Shown piece after piece: positions 9,652 to 21,348 of a DNA stretch of 64,000 nt. Location of the stretch: NCBI GenBank assembly GCA_019137255.1, contig WPDH01000247.1:104347-168346 (forward strand), in the 5' to 3' direction. How positions within the stretch are numbered: position 1 is the stretch's first letter; each line of letters starts with the position of its first letter. The notes under the pieces were generated by a model. The model did not search any database and was not told where the DNA came from. It saw nothing but the letters and a program-made list of their open reading frames with translations. This DNA comes from Corinectria fuckeliana (lineage: Eukaryota; Ascomycota; Sordariomycetes; Hypocreales; Nectriaceae). The position numbers and the translations under genes are program-made.

Positions 9652-12600
9652 ATGCCTAGCGATATTCCCGGCCCGCGGGCGCTTCCCTTGCTGGGGAACA
9701 TAGCGGACATTGACCCGACGGATGCGGTAGCCAGTCTTGGTCGAATTGCAGAGACGTATGGTCCGTATAGTGCAAGCTTGTACTACCAAGCATAGCGTAC
9801 TGACTGTCTACAGGACCCATATACAAACTGAAGCTGGCTGGCTCCGAGAAACTCTTCATCTCTAGCCAGGAGCTGATGGATGAGGTATCGGATGAAACGC
9901 GTTTCACCAAACTAGTCTCAGGTCCTCTGTTTCAGCTGCGAAACGCTGTCGGCGACTCGCTGTTCACAGCCCATTACAATGAGCCTAATTGGGAGGTTGC
10001 ACATCGGGTGCTGATGCCAGGTAAACAACTCCTAAGTTATACGACATGAGACCAGCCTAACCCTACCAGCAATGGGGCCTCTTGCCATCCGGGGAATGTT
10101 TGATGAAATGCATGATGTCGCAACACAGCTTCTCACTAAGTGGGCGAGGTTCGGCCCTAAAGAAACCATCGACGTCACCTCCGATTTTACCAGGTTGACT
10201 CTCGACACAATTGCCTTGTAATCCACGGCCTATCCTGCTGCTCTGCCATCTCTTAGCTGATCCCTGTCTAGATGTTCTATGGGAACCCGCTTTAACAGCT
10301 TCTACCACGAGGACATGCACCCTTTCGTGGGCTCCATGATCGGGCTACTTCAAGAATCCGGCAACCGAGCGCCCCGGCCGAACTGGGCCAACTACCTCAT
10401 GCCTGCGTCTCAAGCAAAGTATGAAGCGGACATTCAAACTCTCAAAGAAATCGGGGCCGACCTTCTTGCGGATCGCAGGGTTAATCCTTCCAAGAAGAAG
10501 GACATCCTGAATGCCTTGATTACCGGCATTGACCCCAAGACCGGCCAAGGCATGTCAGACCAAAGCATTATGAACAACATGATTGTATTTCTCATTGCAG
10601 GTAATACTACCACAATAACCGTAGTTGCCACTCGTTGATCCAACTAACATGAGACTAAGGGCATGAAACGACAAGTGGTCTGTTGTCATTCCTATTCTAC
10701 TACCTTCTCAAGTCACCAGATGTCTTTCGAAAGGCTCAAAAAGAGATCGACGATGCCGTAGGACGAGGCCCCATCACTATCGACCACCTGTCCAAGCTCC
10801 CATACCTAGAAGCATGTCTCCGCGAGACGTTGAGGCTACATCCCACCGCACCAGTCATCACCCTGCAACCCCGACCAGATATTGTCCAAGAAGACTTGAC
10901 GATTGGAAAAGCAAAGTATAGTGTCGCCCCAGGCCAGCCCATCGTTGCCCTCCTCACTCAGGTCCACCGCGACCCTGCCGTCTGGGGCCCGGACGCCAAC
11001 GAGTTCAAAGCAGAGCGAATGTCGGATGACAATTTCAACAAGCTCCCAAAGAACAGCTGGAAGCCCTTTGGGAACGGCATCCGCGGCTGCATTGGCCGTG
11101 CCTTTGCGTGGCAGGAGAGTCTCCTCGTCACGGCCATGTTGCTCCAGACGTTCAACTTCCGTCTCGAGGATTCTCGTTACGAGCTCAAGATTAAGCAGAC
11201 CCTCACCATCAAGCCTGGGAACTTTTACATGCACGCGATCTTGCGGGATCATTTGGATTCCGTGCAGCTGGGGAAGACGCTCTACGGAAGCATTCAGCCA
11301 TTAAACGGACAGACTAACAGAAGCGAAGGTGTACACGAACCAAGAGCAACTGACCATCGAGCGTTCAAGAAAATGGCCATCTTATATGGATCTGACTCTG
11401 GGACCTGCGAGACTATGGCTCATGCGCTGGCAAGAGCAGCTCCAGGACGGGGCTACGACGCTTCAGTGTCTTCTCTAGACACGGCAGTGGACGACGTGCC
11501 CCGCGGTCAGCCAGTCGTTTTGATATGCTCCAGTTACAATGGCCATCCGCCCAACAACGCCTCTCGCTTCGTTACGTGGCTAGAAGGTCTCAAGCATAAC
11601 AACGAGTCACTGGAGGGCATTACGTTTGCTGTATACGGCTGTGGAGACCGCGACTACGGTTTAACGTTTCACCGGATACCCAAGTTGTTGGACTCAGAGC
11701 TTGCCAACAACGGGGCAACCAGGCTCTTGCGGCCTGGACTCGGAGATGTTACCGCTGGCGATATTTTCAGTCATTTCGAAAGTTGGGAAGACGAGAAACT
11801 GTGGCCCACTCTTGGAGCTGGAATGTTGGAAAACAGCGAGAAATCCAGATTCGACGTCAAGATTGACCGGAGCTGTCGGCCGTCAGATCTACGCGAGGAT
11901 TTCAAGGAAGCCGTGGTGTTGACGAACGATGTCCTGACAGCACCCGGCGAGCCAGAGAAACGAGCAATGGTCCTCAAGCTGCCAGAAGGATTGGAGTACA
12001 CGGCTGGTGACCATCTTACTGTCCTGCCATTGAACGACTGGGGCACTGTACAAAGGGTTCTGCGGTGGGCCAAGTTGCCTTCAGATTCTGTCATCACAGT
12101 TCCTACCGGTGCGAATACCACTTTGCCTACCGGAAGACCTATATCGGCGACAGATTTATTGTCTGGGTACGTAGAGCTCAGCCAGCCCGCGACACGCAAG
12201 GTAAGCTTTCCTCATATGGTCTTTTCATCGATAGTTACTAATATTAGCCATCATTAGAATGTTGCTGCTATTTTGGCTCAGGCAACTAATGACGAGCCTC
12301 GAGACAGTATCCTAGCTCTAGAGAAGGATTTTGACAGCTCCGTCACTCTCCATCGACGCTCTGTTCTTGATATACTGGAAGAAGTCCCCGGGATATCCCT
12401 CTCCTTCTCTGACTTTCTGGCCATGCTTCCGCCCATACGTGCACGAAAATACTCGGTAGCTTCATCGCCACTTACCGACGCTTCATCCGTGACGCTTCTT
12501 TGGTCCGTCGTCAATAAAGAATCACCTTCAAGCTCAAAGCAGCTTTGCGGCGTTGCATCAACCTACCTCGCCAGGCTCAACCCAGGCGACACCATTCACG

Positions 12601-13118
12601 TCTCCGTCAAGCCCGCGCTGCGTCTTTTCCGGCCTCCCACTTGCATCGAAGGCACGCCTGTCATCATGGCCTGCGCGGGCACAGGGCTCGCTCCATTCCG
12701 AGCTTTTGCACAGGAGCGGTCTTTCCATTCGCAAGCCGGTCGGGAACTTGCCCCAGCCTACTTGTTCGTTGGCTGTCGAGATCCTGGGAAAGATGCGCTG
12801 CTGGTGGAGAACCTGCGGCTGTGGGAGATGTCAGGAATCGTGAAGGTGTTCTATGCCTTTTCTCAGGCCAGTGAGCAGAGCCACGAGTGTAGATACGTCC
12901 AAGATCGCATGTGGAGAGAGCGGGAGATTATCGAGAGATGCATGATTAGCGGAGAGGGCAACTTGTACGTTTGCGGAGGCGCGGGGGTAGGCAAGGGCGT
13001 GGACGAAGTTATGAAAAGGATCTACAGTAGTGAGAACTCCGAAACTACTAGCAAGGCGGCGGAACAATGGGTGCAGGACCTTAAAGCGAGCCGTTATGCG
13101 AGGGAAATCTTCTCATAG
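9652..13118 (+). CDS. ascE: Self-sufficient cytochrome P450-P450 reductase fusion (AscE-like epoxidase, CYP505 type)
   Basis: Exons 9652-9760, 9814-10020, 10070-10217, 10272-10600, 10660-12200 and 12258-13118 give 1064 residues, the usual length for CYP505-type fusions. The P450 half has AGHETTSG (oxygen-binding helix), ETLR and the haem loop FGNGIRGCIG. A linker leads into a flavodoxin domain (ILYGSDSGTCETMAHAL), an FAD-binding domain (RKYSVASSP) and an NADPH domain (CAGTGLAPFRAF). In ascochlorin biosynthesis this enzyme type epoxidises the terminal double bond of the farnesyl chain of ilicicolin A. All junctions are GT-AG and in phase, so the gene looks intact. The substrate is inferred from the neighbours. 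Confidence 0.88.
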
Positions 13119-14241
13119 AATACAGGGCACGGCATAGAGTATGGTGGATGGGAGGCCTAGTGATTACACGGAAATTGATAAATTCTCGCTCGTCTCTGGA
13201 GTCTTTAAATAGTGGTAGTCTCTCCGCGGACATCGATTTACACTCCTTGGCGCTTTATGCTCACTTGTCTCGTTCTTGATACTTCTCACACATGTAGATA
13301 TTTCCTCCGTAAAGGTGTGTTTGATGTGTCTGCACAATTGTTGCTTGGGATCGATTTGATCTCAATTAGTGCTTAACGTCATCCGTGTAGATCTAGATGC
13401 CCGCCATGTCAAAAAGACTTCACCTCGTTTTGCCAAGAATCATTAAAACAAATACCCTACAACTACCCCTCACTTAGTTTAAGCCTGTATCCATTTCTGA
13501 AAGTAACTTGTACCTTATTATCTAAACTTGTAAATGTTATTAAAAACATTGTTTGTGTTCAGGATCTAGGGTAAGCAATCTCACTGCTCACCAACATCAT
13601 GCGCGACTCACATAACAATGAAAGACACGGCATGTGCCAACTCACCACGCTCATCAGAATTTCAGTACAGAAATGCAAGGAGCTGGGAATCCAGAAAAAG
13701 TCACAAGTCAAGAGGAGAGTGCTAAGCATGTTTCTAACTAGTATATTTTATCCTCTGTGATTGTAAGTTCTGTTGAATATCAAAGCCCGGGTTCTTGCGG
13801 GTGTAGGTCGTGTAGATACATCGTGGAAGGTAGATTACAAAATGCCTGAGAAGATGCGATGACGCGCGAAGTTCCATCATACCACTATGTCAATCCCAAA
13901 TAAAGGAGCTTTGATTTCAATGGTTGCACAGCTTATGGAATGCGAGGACCTCCTAAGTAGCGTGATATATACAACCACATTCTATAACATAGCACTATTT
14001 CTAAACAAATACCACGACTCTATCCTGCAGACGGTCTATCACTGATATCACTGGGAGCCAGGTGCCCTTGGAATACTTCTGCCACCCAAAGAGGGGAAAT
14101 GTTCTGGGTATGAATTTGGACGGAAGCGTGAGAAACACCAACGGCAAGGGCGTAGTGCTCGAACACTTTAGCGGAAGCTCGGTTTATCCCGACCTCTCAT
14201 CGTACGTCACTCCCGTCATCTAATTTAGCAATGTATTAGCA
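13119..14241. other. Gene-poor interval
   Basis: No coding frame of substance is seen in these 1.1 kb. It marks the point where the biosynthetic genes give way to a block of secreted-protein genes. Confidence 0.5.
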
Positions 14242-16312
14242 TCATTTCCCATGCAGGCCTGCGGATGACATGTTTGGACGTACCAAATAGGGGCCAAGAT
14301 ATGTCAGTGGGACTCCAGCGTCGTCACTCCAGTACGGAGGGGTGCCCCAGCCATTCTGGCTCGGGCAATCGCGAAACTGTGGTGGGTTTCCGCGGGTGTT
14401 CAGTAGCTGGAAGGGATTGTAGTTGAAGTTGAACTCGCACACCGGGGTGTTGGACTGTATGGACATCGTTAGCAAGCGGGCTATAAGAGTAAAGACGGCT
14501 CAGGTTAGACGTGGGCCTCTTACAACGCAGGCCAGTGTCATATCACTGATGTCGAACGACTCAGTGCCGTTCCTGCCACGGCAGGACTGTGCGTCGATGT
14601 AGAGCTCGGACGGTGTAGTCCAGTTTTTGTCGAAAGCGACGTTCAGAATTCCCTCCATCTGACCCATGCCCATATCTTGAAGAGTTAGCTCATGACACAC
14701 AAAATGACGGCAGGGACAATATACCGTTTGCTTTTTCCAGACCATACGAGTCTTTGCCGTCGTACCAGATTGGCCCGCAAGTACCTCTATCGCTAAGCTT
14801 CGAACAATCGTACGGATCGATGGGAATCTTGGTGGGATCAACGCCGGTGCTACGAGGTGGTTAGTAAGGTCCTGTTTTAATTGGGAGACAGACCGTACTT
14901 CTTCACGATGAAATATCCTGTAGCTTGAAGGGCTTGGTTGAAGGTCCACTTGAGAAGGTTGTGATACATAAAGCTGGTGTCCTCGGGGAGGCTGGTGAGA
15001 AGTTTCTACAGCACAATGTTAGCGGATAGAAGTTGTACTTGGAAACGAAAGGGCTTACCTGGCTGAAGCCGCCTTGAGAAGTGAGGTTGTAAAAGGTGTC
15101 AAAGTCCCTTTGAATCTCCGTTAATGCATTTCCAACTGCCTTCTGATACTCATTGATGTTCTCCGACAACGAGGCAGAGATGCCTTCCCAGGGAACCGGA
15201 ACCACGTCCGTCTTGGGGAACAAAATGTTGAACAGACCAGCTCCAGCACCGAGAACGGCAAATACAGATCCGACGAGGATGTTCGCGGCCGCACCACTGA
15301 CAACTCCATAAGCTACAGCCTTGAATGCCGAGGGAGATTAGTAAAGTGCATTAGAATGGGCATGATCTTGGCTTACAGAGAATTGCCCAAGGGATGCACC
15401 ATAAATAGGAGCAAAGAGAGGCGTGTTCGGATTCTTCGTAAGGGGTGGAGAAACTGTTTTGACAATCTCGCCGACCGCTCCACTGTTTGATCAAGTCAGA
15501 AGCCAGAAAAGCCAGAAAAACAGGAAAAAGGTGCTTACATGGCCGTGGCCTGGCCGTTGAGAAGAGCCTGATGGTAGTTTGAGAAAAACTGGTTGATTGC
15601 TATACGCCGCACTTGTTAGTCGAGCGCACGGAAACTGCCCCTGCACCACATGCAAACTTGCAGTATATGTTCCAGAAAACCTAGGTCGACTGCTGTTAGA
15701 CTGACGAAACCCCCAGTTTCAGAAACCGTGCAGGACATACGTAGAATTCTTGATACGACGCGTATTCTGCGCCGCGCCCACTCGGAGGCGGGGAACAACC
15801 GTTGAGGGAGATGATGTCGCAAGTCCATGTGATGTAACCCTGGTCTTGATCAGCCAACAGTTGTTTATAGGTGAAAGGGGAATACACCATACAGTGTGGT
15901 CCAGATAGCACTGGGCAAATCCTTTTTGATCCGAGGTGCATTTTTCACCGTTTTTAGACCACCATTTCTGTGACAATGGTGAGTACAGGGCCAGTAACCA
16001 GCCGGGGCTGTAAGCTTACTTTCAAGTAATCGTTCATTTGAAGAACCTCCCAGCATCCAATTTGGATTCTGGATTCATCGCCGACGCGTCAGTAAGCTGC
16101 GCTCTGAAGGGGGGATCCTTACTAGAACGAAGTGGAGGATATACATACCCGGTTTCGGCAGTGAAAGAGCAGTCTGCAACAGTGAGGTCTGCACGCTCCT
16201 CGAGAGCGTCTCGACCCTCGAGGACGTCGCGACCCTCGAGCTGGGGGATCGGCGTCAGCGGGGAGGCCGCAATGGCCAGGGGGAAGAGAATGGCTGCGTA
16301 TGAAAGACGCAT
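14242..16312 (-). CDS. Multi-exon secreted protein of unknown function
   Basis: The start at 16312 gives a signal peptide (MRLSYAAILFPLAIAASPL) and an acidic linker with a repeated LEGRD motif. First exons: 16312-16145, a 27-base microexon 16046-16020, 15967-15886, then 15844 onward. Later exons are clear by coding sense but some junctions near 15.5-15.7 kb are uncertain; the last exon ends at 14242. Cysteines are spread through the chain. A central glycine/alanine-rich hydrophobic stretch (about 15315-15210) is bounded by charged helical sequence. I do not recognise the family. It has nothing obviously biosynthetic and sits among other secreted proteins. It could be an effector or a membrane-active secreted protein, but that is speculation. 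Confidence 0.6.
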
Positions 16313-17099
16313 GTTGAATCCGAGAGCCGAACGAAGATGAATGCAAAAGAATGGACGGATGAGATATTCGAGACCAAGTTGGGTAGACAAATAGCACGTA
16401 TCTGGAGTTATGAGTCTAAATAGCTGTCGACTGGTTATCAAGCGCCGACTTTTCCCACCAATGGAAGTCTCAAAGCTTCTACCCCGTGTTCGACGATAGC
16501 ACGGTCGCTTGGCCTCGGGATCTCCGCATCGTCCATCAGCGTGCAGACGAAGTCTAAATCAGGCCTTCTAGAATCAAGGCGAAACGGGCTAACGGTATCC
16601 ATAGATAGGAGCCCTCCCCAGCCATAGTCGGACAGATATAGGGTCGCATTCCCGCGCAAATCGTACCGTAGCCGGGCGCCGATGTGGAGTACTAGGTCGA
16701 TTTCATGCATCCCCCCTAGGCTTCAGGGTTTCAGGTCCCGGCTTTGACTTTGTGCCCCCATGTCGTCCCGTGAGATATCGTCATTCTCGGAACTGATAGC
16801 GTTATCTGGGGCTCGACGAACCTGACGATAAGATCACCAGTCTCTCTATACCGGATGAAATTATACGGAGCAGGCCGCAGGGTTGCTAACCCCGGTCAGA
16901 GGCGGTATATTGTAGCCGCCGTTCCATGCTTTACCTGGCATCCAGCATAAAGACCAACCAGCTGCCTCCTGTGTCCCTTCGCTGAGATGGATCGATACGA
17001 TTGTCAAGTCAGCCATCACCCGACCTATCCACTCACTTACACTTTTCACTCTGTGACATCAGCCTCATCACTCATCACTCAACCTCTACCATCTTCATC
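16313..17099. promoter_or_regulatory. Divergent intergenic region between two secreted-protein genes
   Basis: These 787 bases carry the presumed promoters of the genes at 16312 (minus) and 17100 (plus). A 90-codon minus-strand frame at 16438-16710 has protein-like composition but no recognised domain and no clear gene structure. It may be a fragment. Confidence 0.4.
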
Positions 17100-17516
17100 A
17101 TGCGCGCCAGTTCAGTCGGTCGCCTCCTCACTGCCTCGGTCCTGGCTGCCTCGGTCGCAGCTGACAGCTGCTGCTGGTCTGACACCTGGGGCGGATCATG
17201 GTCCCTATACCTCAAATGGGACGATGCCGCAGCTGTTGCCAAATGCGGTCTCTCGGGGAGCTTTCCTGACGGGACAAAGTGTGTCATGGAAACCTCCAGG
17301 ACGGCAGACAACCTTCTTCAAGGCGTAGCCAGCGTCACCTTTGGCGCCGACACCCAGCCCTTCAAATTTCGCATCGGCATGAACCCGGATGGTTGCAGCG
17401 TGTTGCCCTCTGACAAGGTCGTTACGGGCTGGGAAGACTGGGGATCCTATCTCTTTGATGGCAATGAGATTACTTCGCAAGATATGGATTGGTGCGACAA
17501 GTCGGTTCCTGCATGA
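17100..17516 (+). CDS. Small secreted cysteine-containing protein, 138 residues
   Basis: A single exon begins with a signal peptide (about residues 1-21, ending SVAADS). The mature chain has six cysteines, starting with an adjacent pair (SCCW), and several tryptophans. The start at 17100 is preferred over an upstream in-frame ATG at 17001 because it places the hydrophobic signal at the N-terminus. No family is recognised. Size, secretion signal and cysteines fit an apoplastic effector-like protein. It lies between cluster genes but has no evident biosynthetic role. Confidence 0.6.
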   Translation: MRASSVGRLLTASVLAASVAADSCCWSDTWGGSWSLYLKWDDAAAVAKCGLSGSFPDGTKCVMETSRTADNLLQGVASVTFGADTQPFKFRIGMNPDGCSVLPSDKVVTGWEDWGSYLFDGNEITSQDMDWCDKSVPA

Positions 17517-18851
17517 TGACAGGTAGCTGTTCCTCGATCCTGATGCACGACATTCATTTTCTAACGACAAGGCAGCAGTCAGTGGGTTTAAGTCAAGGAA
17601 TGAGGGTTACGTGGACAGATTAGGATGTAGAGGAAGTTGTCTTGGAGGGTTAGAAAAGAGCTTGATGTACGACTGAGCGAACTGAGCACCAGCTTGGCTC
17701 ATGGTTGAATTGTATATAGTACTCGATTCGTCTGACGTTGCGTTTAATATGAGATTTCTTTTACAATATCCCACTCACTCTGTCTGTGTATTTTGATAAT
17801 CGTTAGTGACAATTCGTCTTTGCACCTGAGAAGAGACCCTCGAAGCGGTCAGTGCCAACGGCGGTGTGTGCTAGTTACTCTCAAGATTACTCCTCCGCTA
17901 CGTCGCTAGCATATGGAGTGCTCTCTCTATAATTAGTAGCCGTTGTGTCGACTCTTACTTCGTACAATAGTGTCGACTCATTCGAGGAAGCTTGATCCAT
18001 GAGATACGGACCATCCCGCAACTTAGCTCCCGGGAACCGCAATGGGGTACGTTGCACGGAAGCATCTCGCCATCCTAGCCATCATTACGTACATAATACT
18101 ATGTAGGCCTTCAAATCTACTTGAAGACGTGCTAGGTAGCTGATAATGACAATTGAATACGAGAATCCGGTTTCCGGCCAACCAAACCATACTCAATAGC
18201 CCCAGGGTCCCCTGTTTGGAAGCGTCATGATCCCGGTGCCTCTTCCGATGCACCGCCCCCCGCGCGTTCTTTTTATGTTACCCCCTCATGCTCGATTAGC
18301 TTTGCCAGGCTCCCAAACGGCTTGCTTATCTGACATCTGACCATGCATCTATGTATCTGACTTTCCGAACCAGCAGATAATGAACCGATTAGCGGACAAT
18401 CTGCCAAGGGGTCCAGGCAACGGATCATCAGGGGTCCAACATGACCCCTGCGCCACAGCTCGTATTCCGGCTTGTGCATTGCGGGTTTCAGAGTTCGTGC
18501 GCCGAGCAAACCCTAGAGCCGTCGATCTCATCGTACATTGGACGAGGGTTCCTTGGTAGTGGATTTAACTTTGCGGAAGAATTCCTGGAGAGATGAACGG
18601 GGCGGAACCTTCATGCGCATTCAATTAACTAGGGCGCCCTGATCATCACCTTCCTAATAAAGGTCAGCTGGGCTCGACGGGCCCGGGGATTCGGACTCTT
18701 CGTCTTGTGTAGCAGTCATACAGAGATATATCAGTCGCCCAGAAGCATATTTGCTCTGGATTCAGTCGTTGCCCAGGACCTCCCTGTCCCCCTCACTCTC
18801 TTCAGCGGCTGTTCTTCTCGAATCTCCATCATTCACCACCAAGCCGTCAAC
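17517..18851. other. Gene-poor interval
   Basis: These 1.3 kb lie between two small secreted-protein genes. Only short frames without coding character are visible. Confidence 0.45.
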
Positions 18852-19328
18852 ATGCTCTTCAACCGGCAGTATCTTTGCGTAGCGCTGGCGTACATGGCCC
18901 TACCTCTGTAAGCCCGGGCAAGCAATGCAACCAGATTCGAATCCTCGCTAACCAAGACAGTGCACTCGCCGATCAGCACGCCAAGTGCTACTGCGCCGTG
19001 GGCGGGTTATCTAACCAGTGTCTAACCACCAAAGCCTGCGACATTTACAAGACGGCCAAGCCGGTCTTTGAGGACAACCCGCAGGACGTCAATGTCACGA
19101 TGCTGTGGGAGGTGAGTAGTCCCAACAAGGCCGAGCCATGCTTCAACGTCTAATTGCTTACTTTACTTCCTCGTGCAGGTATGTGCCAGTATTGCCAAGA
19201 ACGCGGAAGGTCGCATGCAGTACGTGTCTGGGTTTGGTGGCAACGAATTCGGGGACTCCTGTAAAGAAGCAGTGAGCGCGGGTGGTTGCGGTGATACGAG
19301 CGGAGAGCTTGAATCCAATTGCGACTAA
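18852..19328 (+). CDS. Small secreted eight-cysteine protein, 118 residues
   Basis: Three exons, 18852-18907, 18961-19111 and 19179-19328, join in phase. The first intron (18908-18960) ends with a textbook CTAAC-N7-CAG and falls inside the signal peptide, so no single open frame shows the gene. The predicted signal runs to about ALA at residue 22. The mature chain has eight cysteines (KCYC, NQC, KAC, EVC, DSC, GGC, SNC), consistent with four disulfides. The family is not recognised; an effector-like role is inference. Confidence 0.6.
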
Positions 19329-19934
19329 GGTTGCCAATTGTCGGCGCTGTCTATGATGGTAATGGAACGATACACTGGTGAAGGAACTCGCATAGTGAAT
19401 GGGGACGTGGTTGCATTTAGCCCCTAACATCCCTTAGGTAGTCTTTTTATCTAGGGACCAAGGTAGTTTGGGAGCTGGACTGGTAGATTCTTATAGTTTG
19501 ATGTTTCTATGATCGGGAATGAAATTGAGCTCTCAATGGCATGGAAACTTGCATCTTTAACATACGGGCGATCCCGAGGCCGGTCAAGTCCCATGAATGC
19601 TTGTTCAAAGGCGATCACAGCACCGAGTGAAGCTTTGAATTAATCTCGAATCAACCATCAGCTACAACATAGTCGCCGTTTTTTCCCACAAGAGATGATT
19701 TATTAAAGCTCTACATACTTCGGTAAAGGCAAGGTGAGAGGGAGTGAATGCCTCGTCCGCTTGCACCATGCATTACTCTTGACCTCAGATCACTCAGGAA
19801 GCTTATAGTATGTTAGGCCTCCCAAGGTAAAATAACCAGCTACCCTATGTTTAGACCCCAGAAATCAACCACGCTGTTGATACAAGCCGTGAAAACCCCC
19901 CTTCATTATTGATTTTGCGTGTTTGACTACTGCT
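19329..19934. other. Intergenic, convergent 3' ends
   Basis: These 606 bases between a plus-strand and a minus-strand gene should hold both 3' ends. Nothing else is seen. Confidence 0.45.
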
Positions 19935-20801
19935 TCAAAGACCTTTTGCCGAATTCCGCGGCGCTGCCTTCCGTCCATCGGGAAGCATCCTCTCGTGACG
20001 TCTAATCTTGGCAAAGATGATGGCGTACAAGATGTCGCAAACAGTCGTCACGCCCCAGAGAAAAACACCTGGCGCACTCATAAAGTACCCATGAGCCTCT
20101 GTCCAAGTGTACCAGGCCCAGCCGTAGTTGATGTTCAAGCCCACTAGGGTACCCAAGAAACGCAGAGTCCTGTTCGCAGAGAGGCCTAGGTTAGTGATGG
20201 AGCATGGCTGCGGAGAATGGTGATGGACGTACCAGATTGACCAGCTTACTCCTCCGGTGTGTTGCCTGGTGACCAACTGCGCCAGAGATGAAGTCGAGAC
20301 AATAACCTGACACACGGACACAGCCCAGAAAGCCATCTCAGTGGCATCTTGCCCCTCAACTCCACGGTAGACCTTCCCGCTCTTCATAGCAATGTGGTTG
20401 CCCATCCACCACGACGCAAAACTCCAGTGCGCCGCAGCACACAGAATCACCAGGGCGAAGAGGATCTTGCCCAGGTTCCGACCGACCATGGGCGCGTGCG
20501 TCCACTCCTCCCTGCCGTAGCGCAGGGTACAGTAGACGATGGGGATGTCGATGAGCATCCAGATGACCATGGCGGTCCTCTCGTGCGGCGCGTCTGCCAC
20601 GGCCAGCGCGTACACCATCTCCCAGGCGAAGTTGTTGGCGAGGGCGAACAGCGGCATGCCGTAGGACTTGGTGCGCAGGCCCTGGCGCGCGTAGAGCACG
20701 TAGCATAGCGTCCAGGATAGCCCGGCAAAGCCAAAGGTTGCATCGTACACGGGCTGGAACCAGGGCGTTACGTGCGCCGGGGGAGTGTCGTTGAAACCCA
20801 T
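19935..20801 (-). CDS. ascF: Integral-membrane terpene cyclase (AscF-like, Pyr4 family)
   Basis: Exons 20801-20233 and 20169-19935 give 267 residues with about seven transmembrane helices, matching the Pyr4-type meroterpenoid cyclases. The 63-base intron is a multiple of three and open, so an unspliced reading would also be continuous; a CTAAC branch point and GT-AG ends argue for splicing. FAWEMVY carries the N-terminal acidic residue (Glu61) and VCDILY the C-terminal aspartate, the two protonation residues known to be essential in Pyr4. In the ascochlorin pathway this enzyme cyclises ilicicolin A epoxide to ilicicolin C. It is divergent from the next P450. Confidence 0.85.
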   Translation of the reverse strand: MGFNDTPPAHVTPWFQPVYDATFGFAGLSWTLCYVLYARQGLRTKSYGMPLFALANNFAWEMVYALAVADAPHERTAMVIWMLIDIPIVYCTLRYGREEWTHAPMVGRNLGKILFALVILCAAAHWSFASWWMGNHIAMKSGKVYRGVEGQDATEMAFWAVSVCQVIVSTSSLAQLVTRQHTGGVSWSIWYVHHHSPQPCSITNLGLSANRTLRFLGTLVGLNINYGWAWYTWTEAHGYFMSAPGVFLWGVTTVCDILYAIIFAKIRRHERMLPDGRKAAPRNSAKGL

Positions 20802-21348
20802 TTGGGCGTGGACTGGTGAAGTGACTAGTGAGACGAAGGGAGGTTGATGACGAGGGGATCTTTGCTGAGAACAGGATCATAAGTCTACACTAAAGAAGCT
20901 AACAGAAGTGCAAGTAGATGTGTGCATAGGCATATACCTACGACATGCAACCCTCTGGCTTGTTTGGAGAGCGCCTGTCGATTATGCATCGGATGAGACG
21001 GAAGCGCAGCGTTGGTCCATAATTGGAATACTCCGGCGCCTTTCCGTGGTAGACGGCTAGATGACGCCTGAGCAATCAAATGTCCGAATGATGGTCTAAC
21101 AATTGTAATCAATGTTTTAATCTTCCTGGGCCTACAGCAAACTGTCAGCTTGTTCGGCGCATTTCCTAGCTTCCGGAAGAGGCTCCACCGTCAGCGTCGA
21201 CCATCGGGGAATTTGTGCAGTGCTTACTCCGTATCATCAGCCATTGGACACTCAGTATCTTCTACTAATCTTAGCAACTACATTCTCAAGAAGTGAATAT
21301 TCCCATTAACTGTTGTATCTCTGAGACTATTTGTTCTAGTCGTGCCCC
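20802..21348. promoter_or_regulatory. Shared promoter between terpene cyclase and second P450
   Basis: A 547-base divergent region between cluster genes. TGTCCGA at 21081-21087 is the complement of the TCGGACA seen in the halogenase/P450-reductase promoter. Confidence 0.45.

Noticed and set aside
16438..16710. 90-codon minus-strand frame with protein-like composition
   Set aside because: No family recognised and it lies in a divergent promoter region; noted only in the interval entry.
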